In this document: in pieces, positions 1 through 7,965 of the stretch | Numbering within the stretch: position 1 is the stretch's first letter | Layout: the number at the start of each line of letters is the position of its first letter | Assembly (NCBI GenBank): GCA_041600415.1 | Contig: JBFIKF010000007.1 | Coordinates: 1-64,000 of the forward strand | Source: JBFJKD01 sp041600415 | Lineage (GTDB): Bacteria > Pseudomonadota > Gammaproteobacteria > Pseudomonadales > Porticoccaceae | DNA: 64,000 bases | Direction of reading: 5' to 3' | Program-made: the position numbers and the translations under genes | Notes under the pieces: generated by a model | What the model was told of the DNA's origin: nothing | Databases searched by the model: none | Seen by the model: the letters and a program-made list of their open reading frames with translations, nothing else

Positions 1-128
1 AGACTGCCGTTTTGATAAAGCACCTCGGGCTTCATGCAGTCTTTCAGCTTCACTTCAGTGAATCCCAGCTCCAGTAGCTTAGGCCTGGTTATCCGGTCGA
101 TTATCTTGTGATAGTCCGACTTTTTCAT
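1..128 (-). CDS. Partial integron cassette gene, unknown function
   Basis: An open frame starts with ATG at 128 on the minus strand and runs off the left edge after about 42 codons; the peptide begins MKKSDYHKIIDRITRPKLL. I do not recognise the family with confidence. It lies 7 bases beyond a GTTATGC core (135-141) that I read as the 3' end of an attC site, and it reads away from the integrase, as cassette genes do. There is no good ribosome binding site before the ATG, which is common for cassette genes. The frame is open and the placement fits a cassette, but function and full length cannot be judged here. Confidence 0.55.
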   Translation of the reverse strand, partial: MKKSDYHKIIDRITRPKLLELGFTEVKLKDCMKPEVLYQNGS

Positions 129-134
129 TTAGAG

Positions 135-219
135 GCATAACTATTAGTAAACCGACCAGTCGGCTTATGTTCGGAATACGAGACGGGTCGGTATATGTAC
201 CGGATTTGGGGTGTTAAGC
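135..219 (-). other. Putative attC recombination site (85 bp)
   Basis: On the minus strand the element begins with GCTTAAC (R'', 219-213) and ends with GTTATGC (R', 141-135); these pair at 6 of 7 positions. Inside them AAACCG (plus 147-152) can pair with CGGATTT (201-207) if one A is extrahelical, the layout expected of L boxes. Unpaired spacers lie between the boxes and the centre folds into smaller palindromes (around 149-168 and 187-203). The R/L box order, a single bulged base and GTT at the recombination end are attC hallmarks. This was folded by eye only. Confidence 0.55.
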
Positions 220-359
220 AGAGTGGTCGGTTTATCATTCCCTGGCACCGATGTATTTTATGCTCCCAATATATTGATTCCAGGGAATAAAGCAATAGCG
301 CCGATGCTTACCGCTAAATGAACGCCTGCGTCGCAGTTATGTTGGCTTTTCGCACATAA
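141..359 (-). mobile_element. Putative ORF-less integron cassette
   Basis: Read leftward from the integrase, the segment begins TTATGTG just after a GTTATGT core (354-360) and ends at the next GTTATGC core, so both cassettes would start with TTATGY. It holds the 85-bp attC at its 3' end and no credible ORF. It also contains a long inverted repeat (ATTCCCTGG at 236-244 with CCAGGGAAT at 280-288) and a weak promoter-like pair on the minus strand (TTGCTT 295-290, TATATT 274-269). ORF-less cassettes with promoters or RNAs are known in chromosomal integrons; the boundaries here are inferred. Confidence 0.45.
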
Positions 360-482
360 CCCCGACAGGTCGGTTTATGTTGCCAAAATCATCGCCCTAG
401 AGTGATCTGTAACACATTGAAATAACAGTTAAAACTACAGTTGTTTTACATAAGAGCCAGAATAACAAGCCAAAGCTAATAT
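354..482 (-). other. Putative attI region beside the integrase
   Basis: This is the stretch between the integrase promoter and the first cassette. Its cassette-proximal end is an imperfect palindrome (354-380) in which ACATAACCCCGAC faces GTCGGTTTATGT across two bases. The GTTATGT core at its edge matches the GTTATGC core of the next site. Related GGTCGGTTTATG-like motifs recur near 155, 185 and 222. attI sites are poorly conserved between integrons, so the assignment rests on position and on the shared core. Confidence 0.4.
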
Positions 483-511
483 TTGACATATTTGAATAAA
501 CTGTTTATACA
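483..511 (+). promoter_or_regulatory. Sigma-70 promoter of intI
   Basis: TTGACA (483-488) and TATACA (506-511) are separated by exactly 17 bp upstream of the integrase gene. The -10 lies inside a LexA-type palindrome. This argues that translation begins at the ATG at 540 and not at the in-frame TTG at 483, which is the -35 box itself. Confidence 0.75.
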
Positions 512-516
512 TACAG
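501..516 (+). promoter_or_regulatory. LexA (SOS) box
   Basis: CTGTTTATACATACAG fits the proteobacterial LexA consensus CTGT-N8-ACAG and overlaps the -10 of the integrase promoter. SOS control of integron integrases through a LexA box in this position is established for class 1 and Vibrio integrons. The prediction is low integrase expression until DNA damage. Confidence 0.85.
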
Positions 517-539
517 TATATTGGCCAAAAGGAATTGCC

Positions 540-1511
540 ATGAACAATAGCCCGTTTATGAAAAAAGTCAGGGATACGCTACGTTTCAAGCAAATGGCCT
601 TGTCCACTGAAAAGAACTACTGCTACTGGATCGGATTCTTCATTCGTCATCACAATTATGCTTCACCCGAGGCAATTCGTAGCGATGATGTCACTTCATT
701 CCTCACTCATTTGGCGGTCATCCGTCACGTATCGCCTAGCACTCAGAATCAGGCATTCAATGCTCTGCTGTTCTTGTTCCGCCATGTGCTGAATGTGCCG
801 CTCGACAATGTTGATGCGGTGCGCGCTAAAGAGGTACGCCGAATTCCGGTCGTTTTGAGTAACAGCGAGGTTCAGGCCGTTGTCGAACAGTTAAACCCGC
901 CGTTCAGGACGATGATTCAATTCGCCTGGGGCGCGGGTATGCGCAAGATGGAGATACTCCGGCTTCGTATCAAGGATATTGATTTCGAGCGGCAGAGCAT
1001 TACGGTACGGGAGGGTAAAGGGCGCAAAGATCGAGTTACGGTGCTTCCACAATGTGCCGTTGAAGATGTTCGACAGGCTATTGGCAAAACCGAGTATTTC
1101 CACCAGCAGGACATAGTCGAAGGCTTTGGCACCGTTGAAATGCCCTATGCCCTGGCTAAAAAATATCCCAACCAGGCTTCAAGTCTTCATTGGAAATTCG
1201 TTTTTTGCGCCAATCAACGCAGCGTTGATCCTCGCAGCGGGGTAGAACGCCGACATCATTTACACCCCTCGGCACTGGAGAAGCGGTTAAAAAGCGCCGT
1301 AGTTCGCTCAGGTGTGAGAAAGAAAATTAGTACACATACCTTTCGCCATACTTTTGCGACACAGTTGCTTGAAAGTGGCTACGATATTCGAACCGTACAG
1401 GAATTACTCGGGCATTCAGATGTCAAAACCACGCAAATATATACCCACGTACTGAATCGTGGTGGTAATGCGGTGATTAGTCCGGCTGATCGAGCGTCAA
1501 TACGGCGGTGA
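540..1511 (+). CDS. intI: Integron integrase (IntI family)
   Basis: A tyrosine recombinase of 323 residues. Catalytic residues are visible: Arg135 (GAGMRKMEIL), His266 and Arg269 (HTFRHTF), His292 (GHSDVKTT) and the nucleophile Tyr301 (QIYTHV). The insert at about 201-246, including DPRSGVERRHH, is the extra domain that separates IntI from XerC/D and phage integrases; it lets the enzyme bind folded single-stranded attC. The ATG at 540 is chosen because AAAAGGA lies at 528-534 and a LexA-controlled promoter ends just before it. It is near the length of IntI1 with no disruption, so it is probably functional. It faces away from the cassettes at the left edge. Confidence 0.95.
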   Translation: MNNSPFMKKVRDTLRFKQMALSTEKNYCYWIGFFIRHHNYASPEAIRSDDVTSFLTHLAVIRHVSPSTQNQAFNALLFLFRHVLNVPLDNVDAVRAKEVRRIPVVLSNSEVQAVVEQLNPPFRTMIQFAWGAGMRKMEILRLRIKDIDFERQSITVREGKGRKDRVTVLPQCAVEDVRQAIGKTEYFHQQDIVEGFGTVEMPYALAKKYPNQASSLHWKFVFCANQRSVDPRSGVERRHHLHPSALEKRLKSAVVRSGVRKKISTHTFRHTFATQLLESGYDIRTVQELLGHSDVKTTQIYTHVLNRGGNAVISPADRASIRR

Positions 1512-1535
1512 CATTTCTTGCAACAATAATGGTTT

Positions 1536-2396
1536 TTACCCTTGTGCCCTGCGCGGAACAGCGGGTTGCTCGGACTTGTTGGTTGTAGTGCAAGGCAGAC
1601 CAGACCACCCGAGGCCTTTGTCGTTCGCCATGACCTGCCGCGCGGTGATGACGTCGCCGACGATCAGCAGCGCCGGGGATGGCAACTGCGCATGGCCTAC
1701 GGCTTCAGCAATGTTTACCAGCGTACCGGTAACTTCCTGCTGTTTATCGATGGAGCCGTTGGCGATAACCGCAATCGGGGTGGACGCAGGCAGACCGTGA
1801 TGTTGCAAACCGTTTGCAATTTCTTCGAGGCAGGACAGGCCCATATAAAACACGGTGGTGTGGTTGAGCTGGGCGGCAAGTTGCCAGTTGATGTCGAGGC
1901 CACCGTCTTTGCCGTCCTTGCCGCGTTTGCGATGCCCGGTAATAAAGGTCACGGCCTGGGCGTGATCGCGGTGGGTGAGAGGAATGCCGGTGGCGGCTGC
2001 GCAACCGGTAGCAGCGGTGATGCCGGGCACCACGGCGCAAGGAATACCCGCCCGGGCGAGGGCGTCACTTTCTTCACCCCCACGGCCAAAGATAAACGGG
2101 TCGCCGCCTTTGAGGCGTACCACTCGTTTGCCCTGTTGACCCAACATGACCAGTAATTCGCAAATGCGTTGTTGGGGCATGCTGTGGCAGTGTTTGCGTT
2201 TGCCCACGTAAATTTGCGCGCAGGTGGCTGAGCAATGTTGCAGTAGTTCCGGGTTGACCAACCGGTCGTAGACCACCACGTCGGCTTGTTCCAGCAGGCG
2301 CAGGGCTTTTACGGTAATTAGTTCCGGGTCGCCGGGACCCGCGCCCACCAGATCCACTCGACCTTGTTTAACGGTGTGATTTATAGGGGCGTTCAT
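1536..2396 (-). CDS. cobA: Uroporphyrinogen-III C-methyltransferase
   Basis: A 286-residue SUMT that methylates uroporphyrinogen III at C2 and C7 with SAM to give precorrin-2, the precursor of siroheme. The signature VGAGPGDPELIT sits near residue 17, followed by the YDRLV and RLKGGDPFIFGRGGEE motifs. The start is the ATG at 2396, which overlaps the stop of the preceding gene (ATGA); the frame stays open for another 126 codons upstream but that part is antisense-like noise inside the previous gene. It lacks the CysG N-terminal oxidase/chelatase part, so those steps must be encoded elsewhere. As last gene of the nitrate operon it supplies cofactor to NirB. Confidence 0.92.
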   Translation of the reverse strand: MNAPINHTVKQGRVDLVGAGPGDPELITVKALRLLEQADVVVYDRLVNPELLQHCSATCAQIYVGKRKHCHSMPQQRICELLVMLGQQGKRVVRLKGGDPFIFGRGGEESDALARAGIPCAVVPGITAATGCAAATGIPLTHRDHAQAVTFITGHRKRGKDGKDGGLDINWQLAAQLNHTTVFYMGLSCLEEIANGLQHHGLPASTPIAVIANGSIDKQQEVTGTLVNIAEAVGHAQLPSPALLIVGDVITARQVMANDKGLGWSGLPCTTTNKSEQPAVPRRAQG

Positions 2397-4426
2397 CGCG
2401 GCAGTTTCTTCCACACTACAATGTCTTTGATGTGGGCAAACATCTCTTTCAGGGTGGTGGTTTTGATGGTTGCGATTAATTCGTTCATTTTGAATTTGCC
2501 GTGTTGTTCGCGCACCACGCCCACTTGTTCCATATCTGCCAACCCGGTGGCGCGGGCGTGCTCGACAAAGTCCTGGTTTTTCCAGAAAAACGCGCCGGGC
2601 ATGGTGGTGGGTATGACCAGTACAAAAAACAATGAGCGACTGATGGCGGCCGCGGCCAGGGTCAGGACGCTGAACCCTAGCCACAGGGCAAGGAGGGTAA
2701 AGGTGGCTAAACCGGTGGGGCCGGCAAACAGGGTGGTGAGGGCGAGACCAGTGAAGGCGACGATGGCGGCACACAGCAGACCATTGCGAATCAACCAGGG
2801 GTAACCGTAGCGGGTGATCTGCACATACCAGGACGATGCGCCCTCGTTGCCGAGGTTAAGCATGTCGCGGCCGTGGTAGAGATGGCCAATACTTTCGATT
2901 AGCAAGCCTACGACTGCCAGCGCGGCAAGCAGGGTAACCAGGGCGGCGAGGGGCTCGCCGGTGATGGCCAGCGCAGGCAGGGCCACCAGCCCCACCAGCA
3001 GTGCGCCTAGGCTGAGGGTATTGCCGCCGAACGCGGTGGCCGTTTGCCAGTGGTTCCAGAAGGGCCGCGCCGGTATACGGTAGATGCGGTACATGTAGTA
3101 CAGGCCGATCAGCCCGCTCAGGGTCGCCAGCCCGGCGCACAATATTTTTAGCACGCTGGCGGCCTGCGCGAGAAATGGACTCGCAAACCACATTCCCAGC
3201 GCGGCAAATAATGCGTAGCCCAACATAAAAGTATAAAAAGCGGAGATGCCGGCGATTTCACGACTCAGGGGCGACCAGCGCAAATTATTAAAGCCGCGAT
3301 AAAAACGGTGGGGTTTGCCCAGGTGCATATTGAGTTTGAACAACCCAAAACTGATTAGCCCGATCATTACTGCCAGCAGGGGTAACAGTACCGCCGGGGT
3401 TTGCAGCGTCGCCAGCGGGCCATTGCTCACCAAGCCTGTGGGCAGCGCGCCGCTGGCGATCATCAAAAAGGCGCCGAGCACCGCTTGAGTGCACAGGGTA
3501 AAGATCACGTGGGCGCTTTCGTGGGAGGTGAGCAGCTTGCGCCAGTTCCACTGTTTTTGGTCGCCGAGCTTTTTGTCCACTTCCGGTTCGAAATGTCCGA
3601 CTTTGTCGTCCTTGTGGTATTTCACCGGCATGCCGTCAGGGCGGGTCATTTCACGCTGGGTGCTGCGGGTTTGCTGAAAGCGAATATTGGGTTGAGTAAT
3701 GGTGGTGGATGGAAAGCCCGGAATTTCCGTTTTCGCTTCGATGCGGTTTTCGGGAATGTTTTCCACCACGCCAAAATCCAGGGCATTGCCGACGCAGGCG
3801 GACACGCAGGCGGGTTTCAGACCCACTTCGAGCCGGTCTACGCACATATTGCATTTGGTGACCTGGCCTTTTACCGGGTCCAGTTGCGGCGCATTGTAGG
3901 GGCATACCCAGGTGCAGTAGCCGCAACCGAAGCAGATATCCGGGTCCTGCAACACCGCGCCGTATTCGGCAAATTTGGTGTAGGCGCGGGTCGGGCAGCC
4001 TTTCAGGCACACTGGGTCGTCGCAGTGGTTGCAGGCCATGGAAATATTGATGCGCTGGTAATCCGGGTAGGTGCCGCCTTCCACATAGCCCACCGAGCGA
4101 AAAGCGATGTGCGCCGGGTTGTCGTTTTTTTCGCTACACGCGGTTTCGCAGGCGTGACAGCCGATGCAGTTGTCCGCATTAAAATAAAAGCCGTGTTGTT
4201 TGTAGCGGTTGGGATTGTCGCCCACCGCCTCGTTGCCGTTGATGTACAGGCTGTCGCCGCGCAAGGGGCTGTCGAGGTCCAGCAGGTCAATCAGGTTGCC
4301 GTGGCAGTTGGTGGCCGGCTCGGCGGTTTTTTCCGGTGCCGGATCCCACAAAAAGGCATTGGCCGGCTCGTCGCCGCGCACTTCAAAAATGGCGGCTTTG
4401 GTCTCGATGGCTTCGCGATGATTCAT
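2393..4426 (-). CDS. Fused DmsB-DmsC-like FeS/membrane subunit
   Basis: A 677-residue fusion. Residues about 80-230 are a four-cluster ferredoxin domain of DmsB/NrfC type: Cys87, Cys90, Cys93 and Cys97 form the first motif, followed by CNHCDDPVC, CFGCGYCTWVC and CNMC groups. Residues about 305-650 are a multi-helix membrane anchor of DmsC type. By family logic it takes electrons from quinol and passes them to the molybdenum subunit encoded just upstream, whose stop overlaps this start (ATGA). The two parts are separate genes in DMSO reductase. No Tat signal is seen. Its link to an assimilatory nitrate reductase is inferred from the operon. Confidence 0.85.
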   Translation of the reverse strand: MNHREAIETKAAIFEVRGDEPANAFLWDPAPEKTAEPATNCHGNLIDLLDLDSPLRGDSLYINGNEAVGDNPNRYKQHGFYFNADNCIGCHACETACSEKNDNPAHIAFRSVGYVEGGTYPDYQRINISMACNHCDDPVCLKGCPTRAYTKFAEYGAVLQDPDICFGCGYCTWVCPYNAPQLDPVKGQVTKCNMCVDRLEVGLKPACVSACVGNALDFGVVENIPENRIEAKTEIPGFPSTTITQPNIRFQQTRSTQREMTRPDGMPVKYHKDDKVGHFEPEVDKKLGDQKQWNWRKLLTSHESAHVIFTLCTQAVLGAFLMIASGALPTGLVSNGPLATLQTPAVLLPLLAVMIGLISFGLFKLNMHLGKPHRFYRGFNNLRWSPLSREIAGISAFYTFMLGYALFAALGMWFASPFLAQAASVLKILCAGLATLSGLIGLYYMYRIYRIPARPFWNHWQTATAFGGNTLSLGALLVGLVALPALAITGEPLAALVTLLAALAVVGLLIESIGHLYHGRDMLNLGNEGASSWYVQITRYGYPWLIRNGLLCAAIVAFTGLALTTLFAGPTGLATFTLLALWLGFSVLTLAAAAISRSLFFVLVIPTTMPGAFFWKNQDFVEHARATGLADMEQVGVVREQHGKFKMNELIATIKTTTLKEMFAHIKDIVVWKKLPR

Positions 4427-6630
4427 CAGTAGGTCCGTCGTTCCCGGCTTAACCGCGCCGCGCCAATCTGGTCGGCAATGGTTTCGACGCGCACCGCTTG
4501 CTGTTTAAACGCGGGCTGTCGCGAATGGGGGTCCAGCAAACCCAGGGTTAGACGGTTGACGCAGTCAAAAAAGTGAAACGGAATAAACACCATGTCGCGG
4601 GGTACCCGTTGGGTGAGCATGGCCATCACCACCGCATCGCCACGTTTGGATACGCAGCGCACGTATTGCTGATGGCGGACGCCCAGTTCCGCGGCGGCGT
4701 CCGGATTCATTTCCATAAACGGAATGGGGCTGAATTTGTTGTTGTTGCCGACCTTGCCGGTGCGGGTGCGGGTGTGAAAGTGTTCCACCAGGCGGCCCGT
4801 GTTCAGCCAGAATGGAAACTGATTATCTGGCCGCTCGTTGTTGTCGATAAATGGCAGGGCAATTAGTTTGGCCCGTTTATCCCCGTGGCGAAAAGACGCG
4901 GGCTCGGTATACAGTCGCTTGCCGCCGGGTGGGGGCGCTTCGTTATTGTCCCGTTGTGCCGCCGTGTAGGGCCATTGAATACCCCGGTGTTTTTCGATCA
5001 GGTCGTGATCCATTCCGGAAATATCCATGTGCCGACCTTTGGACAGGGCGCGCATTTCCTCGAAGGCTCCCGCCGGAGTCTCCGGAAAATGAACGTTGCC
5101 GTCCGGGTCGAAGCGTTGTGCCAGTTCATTGAATATCTGGAAGTCCGACTTGCTGTTAGCTCTGGGCGGCGTAGCCTGGCGCACCATATTCACCCGGCGC
5201 TCGGTGTTGGTGAAGGTGCCTTCTTTTTCCGCCCAGATGGCGGCGGGCAGATACAGGTGGGCGTACTGGTTGCTCTCCATATCCGCGTAGGCATCCTGCA
5301 CCACCAGAAATTCGAGTTTTTCCAGGGTTTTGCGAATGCGGGCCGTATTGGGCATGGAGGTCAGCGGGTTGGTGGCCACCAGCCACAGCCCTTTGATTTG
5401 TCCGGTTTCGATGGCCGGAAAAATATCGGTTTGAAACAACCCGCGTTGTTTCGGGAAAAATTCGGGATCCACATTCCAGAACTTGGCGATTTCTTCCCGG
5501 TGCTCCGGGTTTTCCAGGGCGCGGTAACCGGGCAGACCGGAACAGGACGACCACTCCCGGGTGCCCATGGCGTTGCACTGGCCGGTAATCGATAGTGCGG
5601 TGCCACCGGGCTTGCCGATATTGCCGGTGAGCAGCGCCAGATTGTTCAGGCCCACCACGCCGTCGGAGCCGTGGGTGCTCTGGTTAATGCCCATGGTCCA
5701 GATATGCATGGCGGAAGGCGCGTTGGCGTAGAGCCGCGCCACGTGGCGAATGGTGTCTTCGTCGATGCCACAGATTTTTGCCGCAGTGGTGGGATCCCAG
5801 TTGGCGACCTCAGCCCTGAGGTCTTCCAGCCCGGTGGTGTTGGTCGCGATGTAGGCGTCGTCCTGCAGGCCCTCGTCGAGGATCACGTGCATCAGCGCGT
5901 TTTGTAGCACCAGGTCGGTGCCGGGGCGAACGGGCAGATGAATATCGGCAAATTGCGCCAGCATGGTGACGCGGGGGTCCACCACAATCAGTGGGAACTT
6001 GCGTTTTTCCAGGGCCTCTTTGAGACGCCAGTAAATGATGGGGTGCTGTTCGGGCAGGTTCGAGCCCCAGGCCATCAGACAGTGGGTGTGTTCAAAATCT
6101 TCGTAGCAGCCCGGTGGGCCATCGGAGCCAAACGAGCGCTTGTAGCCGGACACCGCCGAGGCCATGCACAGGGTGGTGTTGCCGTCGTAATTGTTGGTGC
6201 CGATTAAACCGCGGGTGAGTTTACCGAGGGTGTAAAATTCTTCGGTTAAAATCTGCCCGGTGGATATCACCGCAAAGGCGTCGCGACCGTAGGCGCCCTG
6301 AATGCGCTTTATCTCACTCGCCATATGGTCCAGCGCGTGGTCCCAGTGGGTGGGCGCAAAGGGCTGGCCGATATGTTGACGCAACAGTGGGGTTTCGCCG
6401 CGCCCCTGTGAATTAAACAGTTCGTGGCCGTACATCCCCTTGAGGCACAGCTTGCCGCGATTGACATCGGCGTTGCCGACACCGCGGGAGGCGACCACCG
6501 TGCCCGTGGCATCTTTGCCAATTTCGATGGCGCAGCCGGTGGAGCAGTAGCCGCAGGTGGCGTAGCTCCAGTCGCTGACTTTTTTTTCGGCGATAATAAT
6601 GGGGTTTTTGCGCGGGCGACCAAACAACAT
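4426..6630 (-). CDS. nasA: Assimilatory-type nitrate reductase, Mo-bisMGD subunit
   Basis: A 734-residue molybdopterin oxidoreductase of the NasA/NapA/FdhF family, expected to reduce nitrate to nitrite. Cys26, Cys29, Cys33 and Cys62 bind the N-terminal [4Fe-4S] cluster. TTLCMASAVSGYKRSFG, near residue 150, places the probable molybdenum-ligand Cys in the usual NasA context. The C-terminal molydopterin-binding domain is present (LNTGRLVEHFHTRTRTGKV). There is no twin-arginine signal, so a cytoplasmic enzyme is expected. It lacks the extra C-terminal [2Fe-2S] domain found in some NasA proteins, which fits electron supply by the fused partner downstream. Nitrate specificity rests mainly on the nirBD context. 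Confidence 0.88.
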   Translation of the reverse strand: MLFGRPRKNPIIIAEKKVSDWSYATCGYCSTGCAIEIGKDATGTVVASRGVGNADVNRGKLCLKGMYGHELFNSQGRGETPLLRQHIGQPFAPTHWDHALDHMASEIKRIQGAYGRDAFAVISTGQILTEEFYTLGKLTRGLIGTNNYDGNTTLCMASAVSGYKRSFGSDGPPGCYEDFEHTHCLMAWGSNLPEQHPIIYWRLKEALEKRKFPLIVVDPRVTMLAQFADIHLPVRPGTDLVLQNALMHVILDEGLQDDAYIATNTTGLEDLRAEVANWDPTTAAKICGIDEDTIRHVARLYANAPSAMHIWTMGINQSTHGSDGVVGLNNLALLTGNIGKPGGTALSITGQCNAMGTREWSSCSGLPGYRALENPEHREEIAKFWNVDPEFFPKQRGLFQTDIFPAIETGQIKGLWLVATNPLTSMPNTARIRKTLEKLEFLVVQDAYADMESNQYAHLYLPAAIWAEKEGTFTNTERRVNMVRQATPPRANSKSDFQIFNELAQRFDPDGNVHFPETPAGAFEEMRALSKGRHMDISGMDHDLIEKHRGIQWPYTAAQRDNNEAPPPGGKRLYTEPASFRHGDKRAKLIALPFIDNNERPDNQFPFWLNTGRLVEHFHTRTRTGKVGNNNKFSPIPFMEMNPDAAAELGVRHQQYVRCVSKRGDAVVMAMLTQRVPRDMVFIPFHFFDCVNRLTLGLLDPHSRQPAFKQQAVRVETIADQIGAARLSRERRTY

Positions 6631-6631
6631 A

Positions 6632-7564
6632 TCAATGGCTCTCGATATTCAGGGTGCATTCACCGACCAGCACCACTTCACCGCCGACCCGCAGGGTGGA
6701 GGACTTGTCGCTGTGATGATCCATTTCAATGTGCAACACGCTGCGCCGGGTTTTATCGGTGCCGCGATCAATGGTGAAGGTGTAGGTGCCCTCGCGCATT
6801 TGCTCGTGGCTGCCGAGATAACCGGCAAAGCATGGCATCACCGAGCCGATGGGCGGGTCTTCGCTGGCGCCGATACCGGGGCCAACTAAACGTCCGTGAA
6901 AATCGGTCTCCTGATAATCCGTGCGGTTGCTGAAGATAAAAATTTCCTGAGCGGCCATGGCGGGGGCACTGGACTGGCTCCAGGCGTCGAGATTGAAGCG
7001 CGCGTTGCGCACCGCCTGTTGCGAAACCAGGGGTACCATCAGATAGGGGAAATTGATCGACACCAGACGGGTGCGATAGGTGTGGGTATCAATGTCGCGC
7101 TCCTCAATACCCAGCAGACGCGCCAGTTCAGCTTCGGTCGGCGTATAGCGATCAACCACCGGATTCGCGGGCAGGGTGAACTGCACAAACAGGGGTTTGC
7201 CGTCCCGTTGGGTGAGGTTGGCCGCAATGTCGCCGGTGTTCTGGCGAAACACCAGCGCCGCGCTGTGGGTTGTTAAATCAATGTGCCCGGTTTCCACCAG
7301 CACCCGGGCTGCGGCCAGCATGGGATGGCCGGCAAAATCGATTTCCCCGGTGGGGGTAAAAACACGCAGGCGAAACAGCGGCGGCAGGTCGGCTGCGCTG
7401 GTGCCGCTGTCCATGACAAAGACGGTTTGTGACAGATTCAACTCCCGGGCCATTAAGGCCATCAGGTCGTCGGTCAGGTCGCTGGCCGCGGGGAACACTG
7501 CAATTTGCGCGCCCTGAAAGACCTGATCGGTAAACACGTCCGCCGTGTAATAGGCGTATTTCAC
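6632..7564 (-). CDS. PhzF-family isomerase-like protein
   Basis: A 310-residue member of the PhzF/diaminopimelate-epimerase fold. Family landmarks include TPTGEIDFAGHPMLAAA near residue 75 and GIGASEDPPIGSVMPCFAGYL near 235. In PhzF the catalytic Glu lies in an NLSET motif; here the corresponding site reads NLSQT, with Gln46. The usual GNPLAVV near residue 18 is GAQIAVF. The gene sits inside the operon: its start overlaps the nirD stop (ATGA) and it ends one base before the reductase start. It is probably co-translated with the nitrate genes, but no role in nitrate assimilation is established. Function unknown. Confidence 0.85.
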   Translation of the reverse strand: MKYAYYTADVFTDQVFQGAQIAVFPAASDLTDDLMALMARELNLSQTVFVMDSGTSAADLPPLFRLRVFTPTGEIDFAGHPMLAAARVLVETGHIDLTTHSAALVFRQNTGDIAANLTQRDGKPLFVQFTLPANPVVDRYTPTEAELARLLGIEERDIDTHTYRTRLVSINFPYLMVPLVSQQAVRNARFNLDAWSQSSAPAMAAQEIFIFSNRTDYQETDFHGRLVGPGIGASEDPPIGSVMPCFAGYLGSHEQMREGTYTFTIDRGTDKTRRSVLHIEMDHHSDKSSTLRVGGEVVLVGECTLNIESH

Positions 7565-7965
7565 TTGGCCTCCAGCGCAATGGCGGCAGTATCCACAAAC
7601 ACCGTGCCGTCGCTGACTGTGACGGGATAGGTGGGAATGGAAACATTTGCGTCCTCAAAACACTGGCCGGTGGTCAGGCTAAAATGCTGTTTGAGCACGG
7701 GGGAGGCCACGGCCAGTTCCGCGCCGATGCTGCACAGAATGCCGCGACCGAGCACGTTGGCCTCGCTAAAGGGATCAAAGTTGCTGATGGCGTACACGGT
7801 GTCCGAGTCCAGCGGTCGGAACAGGGCGATCTGGATTTCCTGCGGTGTATTTTCGTTAATCAACGCGGCGACACCGGCGTCAAAGGGAATATCCGTTACC
7901 CGACACACCGGCACCCAGGTGGCGCCGTCGGCTACTGTGCGCTGCGCCTTACTCAGGTCTGTCAT
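7561..7965 (-). CDS. nirD: Nitrite reductase small subunit NirD
   Basis: A 134-residue Rieske-like domain protein, about the normal length for NirD. It is the small partner of the cytoplasmic NADH-dependent siroheme nitrite reductase that makes ammonium. The typical opening WVPVCRVTDIPFDAGVAALI and the mid-region FDPFSEANVLGRGILCSIG are visible. NirD-type proteins usually lack the Cys/His cluster ligands of true Rieske proteins, and I see no CxH pairs here. The start overlaps the nirB stop (ATGA at 7962-7965), indicating translational coupling and equal expression of the two subunits. Confidence 0.95.
   Translation of the reverse strand: MTDLSKAQRTVADGATWVPVCRVTDIPFDAGVAALINENTPQEIQIALFRPLDSDTVYAISNFDPFSEANVLGRGILCSIGAELAVASPVLKQHFSLTTGQCFEDANVSIPTYPVTVSDGTVFVDTAAIALEAK

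Noticed and set aside
141..380. Repeated GGTCGGTTTATG motifs as a CRISPR array
   Set aside because: Spacing is irregular, the units are short and palindromic, and no cas genes are present; integron sites explain them better.
1542..2156. Long plus-strand frame opposite cobA
   Set aside because: Antisense shadow of a well-supported gene; no ribosome site and no recognisable domains.
2397..2774. N-terminal extension of the cobA frame
   Set aside because: The frame is open but Arg/His-rich and overlaps the membrane subunit gene; the ATGA junction at 2393-2396 fits the normal SUMT start.
3401..4432. 343-codon plus-strand frame
   Set aside because: Antisense to the FeS/membrane subunit, whose Cys motifs are clear on the other strand.
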